A stretch of 64,000 bases of DNA from Apostichopus japonicus. Its lineage: Eukaryota > Echinodermata > Holothuroidea > Aspidochirotida > Stichopodidae. A model generated the notes under the pieces. That model did no database searches. It was not told the DNA's origin and saw only the letters and a program-made list of their open reading frames with translations. Made by a program: the position numbers and the translations under genes. Where the stretch lies: positions 1,975,001 through 2,039,000 of the forward strand of contig NC_092579.1 of NCBI RefSeq assembly GCF_037975245.1, written 5' to 3'. Positions 34,874-46,492 of the stretch are shown here, piece by piece (position 1 is the stretch's first letter; each line of letters begins with the position of its first letter).

Positions 34874-37130
34874 TAACTTTTGTGTCGTTTCAAATCTTTA
34901 AGGGCTCCTTAATAGCTAATGTCTATGAAATTTTTGCAGATGAAAGTAGATTTATAGAGTAATTTACGGTTTCTGAATCGATTCATATTCTCAATCTCCA
35001 AACATCTAAAGCTTGTAGATCGTCATTATAACCAACCATGGTCAGAAATTTATTTCATTTCAATTATTGTTTATTCAGTTTTGTTTTATTTGATTAATGT
35101 CTTCGTAATATATACAGGGATAACAATATTTACATATCATGTGACAATGTTTTATTTTACAAAAGGAAGTACTTAATATTTAAAAAAAAGACCTTTGTAG
35201 GCTTGTAAAGCAGATCACTCCGTTTTCTTAAAAGTGGATGAACCAAAAAAAAGGGGGGGGGGAAGATATGTATGTACCAATTGATCAATAAGTGTTCATG
35301 TCAGTGTACTTAATAGTCTTGTTCTTAAAATATCAGAGTGAGTTGCAAATTCGAATTTCATTGGGATTGGCATTCCATGCAAGATACTCGTACAAGTGAG
35401 CTCTACTTTAACAAACATGTGATGTTATGTTATGTTATGTTATGTTAAAAAATGAGTGAAAATGGGGTAAGCGGAGACATCTAGACTGCCTTGTATTATG
35501 GTCATCAAATAGCTGTTTTAATGTAGTCACGTCTTCCAAATGTGTTTCAGAGAGAACTACAAAGCAGGACAGAAATGTCTCGTAATTTTCACTGGGCTTT
35601 GGCGGCATCTAAAATTTTGGGTCCGGTACTTGTGGTGAACTGGTGAATCCAACTAGAACTGCGACCCATTGTCATTCAACACAGTGACCAAACATCAAGA
35701 ATAATGTTCGCAAGTAATTAGCCTAATTACTTTAAAACTAAAATACGATAGTTACAGAAGTTTGTGATTTGATGCATCATAATTTTCTCCCATATAACGT
35801 GTTATACAACTTTGTTGGCCCAAGAATCGCTCATACTTCTATTACCTCGGTAGCAACAGTAGAATACACATTCCCTTGGAGAATGTGAAGATGTTATTTT
35901 CATAACGTTTTGTCGTAGCCTGTCTCAGGACGAATATGAATGGTTGTTCTCACTAAGGAAACCCTACTTAGTGTGAATTCATGGAAAGCTCCTCCTCTAC
36001 CTACAGAAAAAGTAGCCCGAAATCACAAAACTTTCTAAAATGTTGGAACCAGGATTTTCTCAATTATCGGCTATATAGCATAAGTCAGTGAAGTATTAAG
36101 ACATGTCCGTTTGCAGCTGATATGTTAAAATGAAATTCGCCTTCCACGTTTTGTTACCGTATAAGTAATGTTGGCAATCGAGAGGGTAATTTCAGAAGCT
36201 GTACTGCAACATATGCTAACAATGATAGGGAAAAGATGGTGCTTCATCCTGCTTTAAATCTTAATACAACCATCATGAATTTTCGTACTTATAATATGTA
36301 ATTAGCCTATTTTCTCTTGAATACATTGCTTGATGTCGACTGTCATAACAATTGTCCAATGGCATTTGTCTCTGCCCTCGTATTTTTTTCACTCTGTACT
36401 ATCAACCTGTTAGTCAGTAAAATCTAAGTTGAGAAGGAAATGCAGTTGAGATACAACAAATTACATCATTGGTAAACTAATACAGAATTGCAATATGATA
36501 ATATACCCAGGTTTGAAAATTATAACGGTGACAAAGTTCATTACCCTCCGGTCGTTGATGACAGGTCTTCACATGTATAAGGAATATCTGCGTACCAATT
36601 AAAGCAGTGGCTTGCCCAAAAGGAGAATAAGGGCGAAAGTAATAAAGGATTGCATTAATGTGTGACTATAACAATGATCAGTGCGGAAGAACAACGGAGA
36701 AAGTAATAAAGGATATCATTTATACCTATGTGTGACTATAATGGTAACAATGATCAGTACGGAAGAACAATTAGGGAGAAAGTAATAAAGGATAGCATTT
36801 ATACCTATGTGTGACTATAATGGTAATAATGATCAGTGCGGAAGAACAAGCCAGGGAAAAAGTAATAAAGAATAGCATTTATACCTTTGTGTGACTATAT
36901 ATCATGATAATAATGATCAGTAGTCCCGCGTCATTATACATAGTGTAATACCGTCCAGAAGTTTGTAGTTGAAATAATCTATGTAGTCTATTATCAATGC
37001 AAACAGTGGCGGGCGCAAGGGAGAAGAATGGGAAGGGGGGCGGAGTGGGCAGTGGCCACTACCCCAGCCTACATCGTCAGTCCGAAAACTAAATCAATTG
37101 GAGATGTTTATAACATGCAGTCGGGGAAGA
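34874..37130 (+). other. 3' flank of GST B, shared with A and C
   Basis: Conserved downstream block. The segment from CAGTGGCGGGCGC (37006) to about 37110 is shared with C (from 62374) but is not seen after A. A five-base ATGTT repeat lies at about 35420-35446. Confidence 0.7.
36640..36925 (+). repeat. ~80-bp tandem repeat, about 4 units
   Basis: Units run AAAGTAATAAAGGATAGC, then TTATACCTATGTGTGACTAT and TGATCAGTGCGGAAGAACAA. Copy C has a single unit at the equivalent place (about 62232-62295), so the array expanded in B. Confidence 0.85.
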
Positions 37131-38661
37131 ATAACCCCACTCTGCAGACCCCTCCACCCCCCCTCCCCCGGAGCTCCTCGGTCATATCAAGCCCATATGC
37201 ACACAAAGCTAAAAGATATCTTATCATCAGAAATGTTCGGTCTTTTCGAAACTGAATGGGCTATTTTAGAATGTATCTCTCAAACTGGTTATTCGCGGTA
37301 AGTTCAATATCTATGTGAATGCTTAATTCACCCATTTACCTTTAGGCATATAGACAACACACGGCAATATTTTAAAATATAAATATTATTCTTAAAAAGT
37401 GGTTGGACATCCTACACTCTAAAAATGATAGGTATTATTTTCTGGGAAAATGCTTGGTTGGGTAATTTTTTAACAAAATTTGGCAAAATCACTGCTTTAC
37501 GTGTTGACAAACATATAGTGAAAGGGGATTTAGTAAAAGGGTGTGTAAAGTAAATACAATATATTCAAAGTTTTGTAAGCGTCCCGCCAAATCGAAAGTC
37601 ACTGGCACAGGTCGACGCGCACATCTACGATGAAAAAATGAACGTGTCGCCCATACATTTGTGTGTGCTTGTATGGATAAACACAGCACGCTACGTATCA
37701 TCACATAGCTCATACATACAGTGTAGATGAGGAGTGTAGATGAACATATAGAAGATTGGCAGGCCTATCGAAGAAATCCTACAAAAATGGTGGATTGAAG
37801 AGAGCTGATATACACGTTTCAAGGTAAGGATGTACTATTAAAGAGTAGGATAACAACATTGCGAACCTATATTATGTTGATATGAAAATGATGTTTATAT
37901 ATAGATAGTGTAAGGTTAGGTCGAAAAAAGCATAACGAGTGACGTTACTCGTTAGGTCAAACGTAACCTAACTAGGTCCATATTAAGCCTACCCTATGGT
38001 TAAATTGATATAGTAGCTGTAACGATTGAATTGAAAGTGTGATTATTTTAATTTTAACGTAAGGCATTGGGACTTTACTTGACGCCAGGTAACCGTGCAT
38101 GAAATACATTAATGTACAACTTTCTAGGGTACGTAGTCTAGTATTACTACTAGCTACTAACAGTAGTAGGCCTTAGTAATACTAGTGTACTACTACTAGC
38201 CTAATTACTTACTGTACTTGGCCTATGCTACTGGCCAACTAGCACAGGCTTAATGTTAGGCCAGGCCTTATTGGCTAGATCGAATTTGTACAAATTAAGC
38301 TAACAAATACACCCTAGCGTCTAACATTAGGTCTAGTAACCCAGGGATTGTGTCCAGGAATTGTTAGGGGAGGAGTCAAAACGACGGGAAGGGTCAGAGC
38401 AAGCGGAGGGGGACGCAAGTCAAATTAAATTGGCTTTTTATAACTATCACAGTACTATCAGATACCATTACCAGATTATGCTACTCCGTATACGGAGCCC
38501 TTGAAACTGATGATGTCTTTGAATATTTTTCCTCAAACATAATTCCACTTTACAAAGTTTAAGCCTGTATTACCCTAGCCTATACATTGTAACTTGAAAA
38601 AAATGGTCAGATTAAGAAAAAATCCTGTAGGCCTAGGCTAGGGTATAGTAGTCGGACCAGT
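37131..38661. other. Intergenic, no gene recognised
   Basis: Low-complexity TAGGCCTA/CTAGTA-type words at 38140-38350. A strong donor-like AAGGTAAGGATG at about 37822 could end an untranslated first exon, but nothing confirms it. Confidence 0.4.
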
Positions 38662-38934
38662 CCAGCAAACACAAAAACGTTTTAAAACATTATTAAAACG
38701 TTTCGTCTTTTGTTTTGATAGCGTTAATTGTGGTGTAATAAATATGTCACGAAAACGTTTTCAGGCTATTATTTCAAAACATGTATTCGTTGAAACATTA
38801 ATATAACATTAATATAACTTTAATATCTCATACAAACGTTATGCCGACGTTTTTATAACACCACATTTAACGTAATCAAAACATAGTTTAGAGGCTCTTT
38901 TAAAAATGTTATGATAACGTTTTGTGTTTGCTGG
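38662..38934. mobile_element. MITE with CCAGCAAACACAAAA ends
   Basis: CCAGCAAACACAAAAACGTT at the left and its inverse at the right bound 273 bp that repeats the word AACGTT/AAACGTT many times in both directions. No target duplication is clear. Confidence 0.85.
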
Positions 38935-40141
38935 GAGGGCCAAGTTAGTTTAGTTATCATTACATGTGCACCAGCTAACAGCATACTTGCTTGAAGCTAG
39001 CAGCCATTAACAGCAGCCACTAACGAGTAACAGTATTCATCTACGTTATTCGTGGTTGATTTATATTTATACATCAGAGTGCTGTCTGCGCTTGAACTTA
39101 CTGGCTACTAGCTTCAACCTGGCTGATCGCTTGCATATAATCACAAATGCAGAATTCGGATCTCGTAATCAAGTTGTACTACGGTTGCCCTGTTACATTG
39201 TCATGAATCTGCTTTGCGGCAAATAGTAAAGCATACTTAACTACAGTAACGGTATGTAGGTTACGTGCAAAGCTCGCCAACGATAGTAAGCTAAGCCTAT
39301 GTAGGTTAACTATATGAACCGATCACAACAATTTAGAAGTTAAGATTGATTTTATACTTTGCACAGAATTGTAAAATGTAGAATTTCAAAATTTCAATCA
39401 GTAGTTGAATAATATACGTTAGAGATTTGAAGTTTTCTATTCACCAGATGGATATAGTGCACAGTGTGTTTAGCGATTTCTTAATTAGTGCTTGGGTGAA
39501 CATTTTCAGTGCTGGGCGGGGCCAACAGGCATGGGCATCGTACTATATAGTACAACTTAGTGGACTACAATGTACAATACTGAAAGATGGGCCACCGATT
39601 GCAAACTATAAGGGCATGATGGCAAAGCCTTTGGAAGATGTGGGTTATGTCAAGCCATGCATCAGCTATACCTTGATGCAATGAATTTACTGTTGTTGCA
39701 ATTGTTCATGGTTGTATTGATTAATTTTGAATCAAATGGAATTAAATGGGAGGGGGAGGGTCGGGTACTGTTCAATCAGTCGTTATAATGAATACAATAT
39801 AAATTAATATTAAGTGATGTTTAGGCTCCTGCAAATAAATTAAAGCTGCAAATTGTTACTAGTGTAATCACTAAGGATGCTTTGCAGGTTAGACCAGAAA
39901 AAAAATATTGCCCAATATCACAAACTAATGCACATGTGCTAATGGTATATAGAACTTCCTTCAAAACTGACTTTAAAGTTAAACATTTTAAAACAAAAAG
40001 CTTCCAATAGGGCAGCATCCATCAAAATCCAGCCTAGTCCTATTACAGTGGCTCGATGAAGTTGAATGATATAACTCCCAAAGTATTCCAAACTCTGCTG
40101 CCTATGCTAACTCTAGTGGTTAATTGTTTTTTTTTCAACAG
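38935..40141. other. Anonymous interval before the SAM-like exons
   Basis: An open frame from about 39448 follows a possible acceptor (TATTCACCAG) and ends at 39684. It has no recognisable family and may or may not belong to the gene fragment downstream. Confidence 0.3.
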
Positions 40142-41835
40142 AAAATGGAATTGATGTGACTGCATTCGCCTTGTTGGATGAAAAAGTACAAAAGAATTGC
40201 TTCAGTTTCTTCTGTGTGTAATAAACAAAACAAAAACAACAGGTATGTGTATATGGTAACAGAGTGGTGTTGGTTTATTTCTCAAACCTTTTAAATAAAG
40301 GGTAGGAAGCTAAATTAGCTATTCTTATATTGTGATTGATTCAAATGAAACTGAAAAAAAAATGTTAGCTAATACTCCGTACAAGTAGTGCAATCCTTAT
40401 GTTTATATCCTTGATGGTCCTTCTATAGTTTCAGCTTCCCATCCAACCATTACAGTTTCTACCTTTGGATGTTAGTGCCAGTGCCAGTGCCAGTGCCAGT
40501 AGAGGGTCTAGTTGTGTGGATATTGAAGATGGGAGGCACTAGCATAAGCCAAGATGAATCTTTGTGTGACACTGAGGAGAATTTTTTGATCTTAAGTGTG
40601 TTGAAAATCTCTCATAATTTAAATTCTTGTTGGTGTCCACGTAAATACGGGATGTTACTTTAATGTACTGTTTCCCTAGTAATAGTTATGGGGGTGGGGA
40701 ACCATGTCCCTCTGCGCCCACATTTAAGAAAATAATTCCTGGTCTGTAAAGGCCTGGAAATAAATTTTATCACACAATAGTGACCAAACATGATAAATTT
40801 ACCTGTTAAGACTTAAAGACTTGGTCATAATTGTTTTCATTATTCTCTTGTTTGTTTTCATTTAGGACGTGAGAAATATTCTGATTCAAAATGCGAATGG
40901 AAGAAGGGCAATGAAGAATACAGATCAAAACAAATTTGGCAACAAAGCTGATAGATACAGTATTGTAGAGCTGTGCATGAGTAACATGATTTGAATGTCA
41001 TGGTGATAAGTGAGTATTTTGGGCAATTTTCAACCATCCATTGCTCAGATCATATCCATTTGAAGTAAGAAAGACATGAGATTTGTAGTGCCGATGATGC
41101 TACGACAATGCATCAGTCTGTCAATCAGCTCAATCTTCTGGTATGGTGCGACGTTGTGAGAAGAACACACAAAACTTGGTCAATATGTTAGATAAATTAA
41201 TAAACTGAGGTTCTTGGAAATCTTAATGAAATAATTCACCTTTTATGCTTTTCACAGCCCAAGTTCTTTCATCAAAGGAACACTAGCCCAGGCCATCTTG
41301 GTTATGTAAGGTAAATTGTCTTTAATTGAACTAGCTACTCTAAATGTGCCTTATGACAAAACCCAAGGGCTTAACACATCCTATGCTTGGCTTAGAAGGT
41401 GTGCTTATAGGGTAAAGATAGGCTACTTAGGGAATTCATTGCATTCTGATAGATGAGTATTCTGGGTAAGACAATTTGGTTAAGTGTGAGTTCCATCATT
41501 AATAAAGGTAAGCATTGTGGTATATGTAGTTGAGAGCAAAGGGTTATTTGGCCAAACATACCCTAACCAGTTAATTTGACATCAAAGGAATATTGTTGGA
41601 AGAAGAGACATATTTTGTCTGAGTTCTTGAAGTCTATTACTTTCTCTCATTCACGCATGTTTCATTATTTGGAATCATTATTATTGTCAGGAAGCATGGT
41701 ATTGTAAAGGTGCTAAAGGAAGACCAGCAACAGGATACCTGGAGGAACACATAAGAAAAAGAGTACTTGATATGAATGAACCAGAGAAGGAGAAGAAGAA
41801 AGACGTACTCCCCAAACAAGGACCCATACTAGGTT
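40142..41835 (+). pseudogene. Exon-like pieces of a SAM-domain-like protein, probably decayed
   Basis: Five plus-strand pieces follow plausible acceptors. At 40142 the frame reads ENGIDVTAFALLDEKVQK, like the middle of a SAM domain. At about 40433 comes a serine-rich stretch, SASASASASRGSS, then an acidic one, separated by a frame change. At 40866 DVRNILIQNANGRRAM continues through DRYSIVELCMSNMI and meets an in-frame TGA at 40992. At 41258 PSSFIKGTLAQAIL precedes a strong donor, GTAAGG. At 41691 WYCKGAKGRPATGYLEEHIR is followed by a lysine-rich end. From memory these resemble, in order, an uncharacterised SAM-plus-C-terminal family found in fish and invertebrates. Because of the stop and the frame change I call it a pseudogene, but an intact gene with other splice sites is possible. 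Confidence 0.35.
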
Positions 41836-42258
41836 TGTATTTTGGTAGATTTTATAGATCAATCAACCCCTATTCGATAGTGTCCTACTTCTGTAAATTC
41901 ATCCTACAGATCATGTTCAGCTTGATAAAATCTAGAAGAAACAAGCACTGTCTGTATATGTTATTTCACTGAGAATGATGAAGCAGGCATGAATACTGAA
42001 GGTTATGATGAGTGCTTGGTTACCTGCTGAAGGCTGGCATATATGTATGTAGCTTATAAATGCAGTCTACACTGCCAGTGTGTGTAGTGTGTGTGACTTA
42101 AAGCTTGTACTCACAAGATTTCCAGAGGTGTGTAATGAACTGATGCCGACTACTTTCATATAAATGTGCCATGGTGAGTAGAAGATCCCTATGATTTTTG
42201 GACTATTGACATTATTGAGAGAAGTGTGTTTTTAACCTCCATTTATCTTCTTTATTGT

Positions 42259-42347
42259 TGCTGCCACGGGAGTTTGATTCCCGGAACCTCCCGATTCATT
42301 AGCCTCATGCTTTATATGCCACTGCTTTTATCCACTCCGCCACAGCA
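42259..42347 (-). repeat. tRNA-like sequence (tRNA pseudogene or SINE head)
   Basis: The 89 bases on the minus strand have a box-A-like TGGCGGAGTGGA, an acceptor-like pairing TGCTG/CAGCA at the ends and a five-pair T-arm CGGGA/TCCCG with a seven-base loop ATCAAAC. Length suits a long-variable-arm (Ser/Leu) tRNA. The anticodon arm and T-loop are abnormal, so it is not a working tRNA. Confidence 0.35.
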
Positions 42348-42816
42348 CTGGTAACTATGCACAGCTTGCAGTCAAATTGAGAAAATGTCCCAGCTGGATA
42401 CGTATGATACGGTGCGCACTGTGTGCTGCAAACTGGTATTTGCTGTAACTTGTGTGTGCTGGAAGTACTGTACGTAAATTGGCAGATATAGATCATAATT
42501 TACTTATTGAAATCTGCCAACAGCAGGTTTACCAAGCCATTTTGAACCTCTTTCAAGATTTTGAAATCAAATAACAATCCAGTTTTTTAGGCTAAATCAA
42601 TTTATAAACAACATTTGGGTATAGCCTACTGCAAATAAATGACATAATATTCCAGCCAGCTATAGCAAATATATTCAGAAAGTAAGAGAAGTACTTTGAA
42701 AGTTATAGTCTTACTATTTGACAGGTTTAATGTACACATGTTATTCTAAGTGTAGACCATTTGTTCATATTCCCTGATCAAATCGATATTATTGTACATA
42801 TGTGATACAGTTTCTT

Positions 42817-42824
42817 ATGAATAA
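42817..42824 (+). terminator. Possible polyadenylation signal
   Basis: GAATAAAA in an AT-rich setting; it could end a transcript from the 37.8-42.8 kb interval. Weak on its own. Confidence 0.2.
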
Positions 42825-43053
42825 AATTATTTCGAATTTCAATGAAGGATCTGTCTACTTTTTTATCAGCGAACAACTGATGCTGAAAATCAATAGTAAC
42901 CCTGTAGGCTGTAGTGATAAACCCTAACCCCTGCCTAACCATGATGTTTATGGCGGGCCATCAGTCTCAAATCGTGGGAGATCGACTCCTACCGATTTAA
43001 ATCGACATATACCAGTTTAAGTCGACATATCATCGATTTAAATCGACATATAC

Positions 43054-43243
<190 letters not shown>

Positions 43244-43245
<2 letters not shown>

Positions 43246-43411
43246 CAGGCTATGCAAAATCTCCTTTGACGAGACAGATAAACATTCTTGCATTAATTGC
43301 AAACGTGGCAACTCTGGAACTCGCGCAAATCACATGGCATCATCTATAACCTGTCCTCAGTATGTCGATGCGCAGAACAATGTTAAACGACTGATTGCTC
43401 GTTTAAACTAG
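43244..43411 (+). CDS. LINE ORF1, C-terminal end with zinc knuckle
   Basis: The frame ends at TAG 43409-43411. It contains CINCKRGNSG, then HMASSITCPQY, a C-x2-C-x10-H-x6-C zinc-knuckle pattern of the kind found near the end of LINE ORF1 proteins, which bind the element RNA. The N-terminal part is lost at the (AAT)n border. The last two sense codons, TTA AAC, form part of a slippery heptamer (43402-43408). Confidence 0.7.
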
Positions 43412-46326
43412 ACATTAGTTTCCAGGACGGCAATACTAAGACTTATCAGCAATCACAAAGGAAATTTATATTGGAGACTGCTAATGTTCGCTCAGCTCGA
43501 AATAAAACTTCTTTAATCGTTGATCATATTATTCATTCTGGCACTGACTTATGCTGTTTAACTGAAACTTGGCTTAAGTCAAGTGATACTGTTTCCGAAG
43601 CTGCCTTAGCGCCTGAGGGTTATTATTACCTTGGAGTTCCTCGACCGCAGGATAGAATTGGTGGTGGGACTGGTTTAATTGTTCGAGCCTCAATTAAGAC
43701 CAACCTCTTGCATTCTGATGAAAAGTCGTCTTTTGAATATTCTGAATGGCTGGTTGCTATTGACAATCTCAGAGTTCGTTTAATAATAATCTACCGTCCT
43801 CCATATTCCGAAGCCCATCCGGTCACCACTTCAACTTTTTTCCGAGAATTCAGTGACCTCCTTGAAAACTGTGTGCTTTGTCCTGAAAAACTTATTCTTA
43901 CTGGCGATTTTAATATTCATGTGGATGATCACACTAGTACTGATGCGACTAAATTTACTGATATTATGAATACGTTTAGTCTCCAGCAACATGTCTCCAT
44001 TCCAACTCACGACTCCGGACACACGCTTGATTTAATCATCACACGATCCACTAACGATATCGTGTTATCATCTCCACTAGCTGCTTTAAAAGTGTCCGAT
44101 CATTGGTCAATTAGATGTTATCTTGACCTTCCTATTACCAAACATTCAACCAAAGAAATTAAATACCGGAAATATCGAAGTATTCATATTGATCAATTTT
44201 GTACTGATATTTTGCAATCCTCATTATGCACAACTGAATGGCTTGATTTAGAGAGTTTAATTGAATGCTATGATCGTACTTTAACATCTGTCCTTGATAT
44301 CCACGCACCAGTTCTGACCAGAGTAATTACCGTTAGGCCAACAGTTCCTTGGTTCTCCGATCATTTGAAAATTTTACGTTCCGCTTGTCGAAAGGCTGAA
44401 AGAGTTTTCCGCAAATCTGGTCTTGAAACTCACAGACGGGTCCATCGCTCTTTGCGGAATGAGTATTCATTCCATCTGGACTATGCTAAAAAGTCCTTTT
44501 ATACATCAACCATCCGGGACTGTGAAGGCGACACCAGGAAACTGTTTACTGTTGTCAAGTCATTGTGTAATAAAAAGCAAGTTGTTTCTTATCCGCCACA
44601 CCAAAATACTATGGAACTTGTTAATGACTTCGGACAATTTTTTATATCTAAAATTGATAAAATTAATACAAACATTGATTCCATCGCTACTGGTCCTTTT
44701 GAACCTTATGTTCAACAGCATTTCCAATCGAAGTTGACTGGGTTCAAGCCACTTTCTAACGATGAAGTTCGCACAATTATCAAATCCTCCAATACGGCTA
44801 CCTGCAATCTTGACCCAATACCCACTTGGTTACTTAGAAAGTGTCTTGACCCCCTTTTGCCTGTATTGACTACCATGATAAATCTTTCACTTAAAGATGG
44901 TAATGTTCCTGACAAATGGAAGATTGCTACCGTTACTCCATTGTTAAAGAAAGCAGGTTTGGACCCTATCTATTCTAATTATAGACCAATAAGTAATTTG
45001 AGTTATGTTTCTAAGTTAGTTGAACGAGCTGTAGTTAATGAGATTGTCTCACATTGTTCATCACATGCTCCTTTTCCTGATTGCCAATCTGCGTACAGGC
45101 AAAATCACTCTACAGAAACTGCACTTATGAAAATTCATAGTGATATATTGATGAATATGGACCAACAACAATGCACTCTTTTAATCCTGTTGGATTTGAG
45201 TGCAGCGTTCGATACTGTTAACCATGATATTCTTATGAACATATTGCGTACCCAATTTGGTATTGTTAATAATGCACAAAAATGGATTGGTAATTATCTG
45301 TCTTTCAGAAAACAGCATGTATCTATAGAAAATATCTCATCGAAAGATTTTTCTTTGAATTGTGGTGTACCACAGGGCAGCTGTCTCGGTCCTGTTCTTT
45401 TTCTTTGTTATGTTTCTCAGTTGTTTACCATTGTCTCTAAACACCTTCCTAACGCACATAGTTATGCTGATGATACACAGTTATATTTATCTTTCAATGC
45501 TGGTTCTCTGTTATCTGAGGAACGGGCTGTTCTGGCAATGCAATCACTTATATTCGAAATAAGACATTGGATGATCAGCAATAGGCTAATGATCAATGAT
45601 TCTAAGACTGAGTTTCTTTTAATTGGGACTCGCCAACAAGTTGCTAAGACTCGGGTTCAGATGATAAAAGTAGGTAACGTGGATATTAAGCCATGTGATA
45701 GTGCAAAAAATCTTGGGGTTTATCTTGACAGCAACATGTCAATGGACATTCATATTGGAAAAGTTTGCTCAAGGGCATACCATGGACTCTATAATATTCG
45801 TCAGATCAGAAAATTCCTGGATGAGGACTGTACTAAAACTCTTATTAATGCTTTTGTAATTAGTCACATCGACTACTGTAATGCACTCTTGATTGGTTTA
45901 CCTGATTATAAGCTTCGTAGAGTTCAAATGGTACTTAATGGAGCGGCTCGTTTGATTTACGCTCTTCCTAAATTTTGTCATATTACTTTTACTTTACAAT
46001 CTCTTCATTGGTTACCTGTACAGCAGCGCATTGAATTTAAACTAATCTTGCAAGTATTTAAATGTTTAAAAGGTCTTGCACCTAAGTATTTATGTGATAT
46101 GATCTCGGTGAAGTCTAGTTGTTACTCTTTGCGCTCACATTCTCGAATCACACTGCATGTTCCTTGTATCAATCATAATACATTAGGCAATAGGGCTTTT
46201 GCCTACAAAGGACCTCGGTTGTGGAATTCACTTCCGGTGGAATTGATGCGTATCGACTCCCTGACCATAGATGCTTTCAAGATAAAGTTAAAAACATATC
46301 TGTTTAAGCTTGCTTATTCTGATTGA
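43387..46326 (+). CDS. LINE ORF2: AP endonuclease plus reverse transcriptase
   Basis: Enzyme that nicks target DNA and copies the element RNA there. Counting from the TTG at 43471 (951 codons): the endonuclease starts at NVRSARNKT, with TETW (31-34), GDFNIH (145-150) and SDH (209-211); the reverse transcriptase has SNYRPIS (502-508), DLSAAFDTV (575-583), GVPQGS (632-637) and the catalytic YADD (665-668); the C-terminal RT-associated region ends with LWNSLP. All key residues are present. There is no in-frame ATG before the endonuclease; the frame opens at 43387, overlapping ORF1 by 25 bases in the -1 frame, so expression by ribosomal frameshift is likely. Stop TGA at 46324. Confidence 0.92.
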   Translation, partial: TTDCSFKLDISFQDGNTKTYQQSQRKFILETANVRSARNKTSLIVDHIIHSGTDLCCLTETWLKSSDTVSEAALAPEGYYYLGVPRPQDRIGGGTGLIVRASIKTNLLHSDEKSSFEYSEWLVAIDNLRVRLIIIYRPPYSEAHPVTTSTFFREFSDLLENCVLCPEKLILTGDFNIHVDDHTSTDATKFTDIMNTFSLQQHVSIPTHDSGHTLDLIITRSTNDIVLSSPLAALKVSDHWSIRCYLDLPITKHSTKEIKYRKYRSIHIDQFCTDILQSSLCTTEWLDLESLIECYDRTLTSVLDIHAPVLTRVITVRPTVPWFSDHLKILRSACRKAERVFRKSGLETHRRVHRSLRNEYSFHLDYAKKSFYTSTIRDCEGDTRKLFTVVKSLCNKKQVVSYPPHQNTMELVNDFGQFFISKIDKINTNIDSIATGPFEPYVQQHFQSKLTGFKPLSNDEVRTIIKSSNTATCNLDPIPTWLLRKCLDPLLPVLTTMINLSLKDGNVPDKWKIATVTPLLKKAGLDPIYSNYRPISNLSYVSKLVERAVVNEIVSHCSSHAPFPDCQSAYRQNHSTETALMKIHSDILMNMDQQQCTLLILLDLSAAFDTVNHDILMNILRTQFGIVNNAQKWIGNYLSFRKQHVSIENISSKDFSLNCGVPQGSCLGPVLFLCYVSQLFTIVSKHLPNAHSYADDTQLYLSFNAGSLLSEERAVLAMQSLIFEIRHWMISNRLMINDSKTEFLLIGTRQQVAKTRVQMIKVGNVDIKPCDSAKNLGVYLDSNMSMDIHIGKVCSRAYHGLYNIRQIRKFLDEDCTKTLINAFVISHIDYCNALLIGLPDYKLRRVQMVLNGAARLIYALPKFCHITFTLQSLHWLPVQQRIEFKLILQVFKCLKGLAPKYLCDMISVKSSCYSLRSHSRITLHVPCINHNTLGNRAFAYKGPRLWNSLPVELMRIDSLTIDAFKIKLKTYLFKLAYSD
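43402..43408 (+). promoter_or_regulatory. Candidate -1 ribosomal frameshift heptamer
   Basis: T-TTA-AAC lies in the correct phase of ORF1 (codons CGT TTA AAC TAG). A one-base backward slip continues as TTT AAA CTA GAC in the ORF2 frame. U-UUA-AAC is one of the strongest known eukaryotic slippery sites. A modest stem (TTAGT/ACTAA) can be drawn 6 bases further on; a strong pseudoknot is not obvious. Confidence 0.6.
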
Positions 46327-46410
46327 CCCGACTGGTTGGCTTTTTCCTTGTTAAGCGCTTTTGAATGTTTTGTACAAAATTAGCGCTATATAAATGCATT
46401 TACTACTATT

Positions 46411-46467
<57 letters not shown>

Positions 46468-46492
46468 AATAATACTAATAATAATAATAACT
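46411..46492. repeat. (AAT)n microsatellite, shared tail of two LINEs
   Basis: AAT units with two ACT variants. The plus-strand LINE ends into it from the left and the minus-strand LINE from the right. Confidence 0.9.

Noticed and set aside
42259-42347. Functional tRNA gene
   Set aside because: Anticodon arm and T-loop do not fit a working tRNA.
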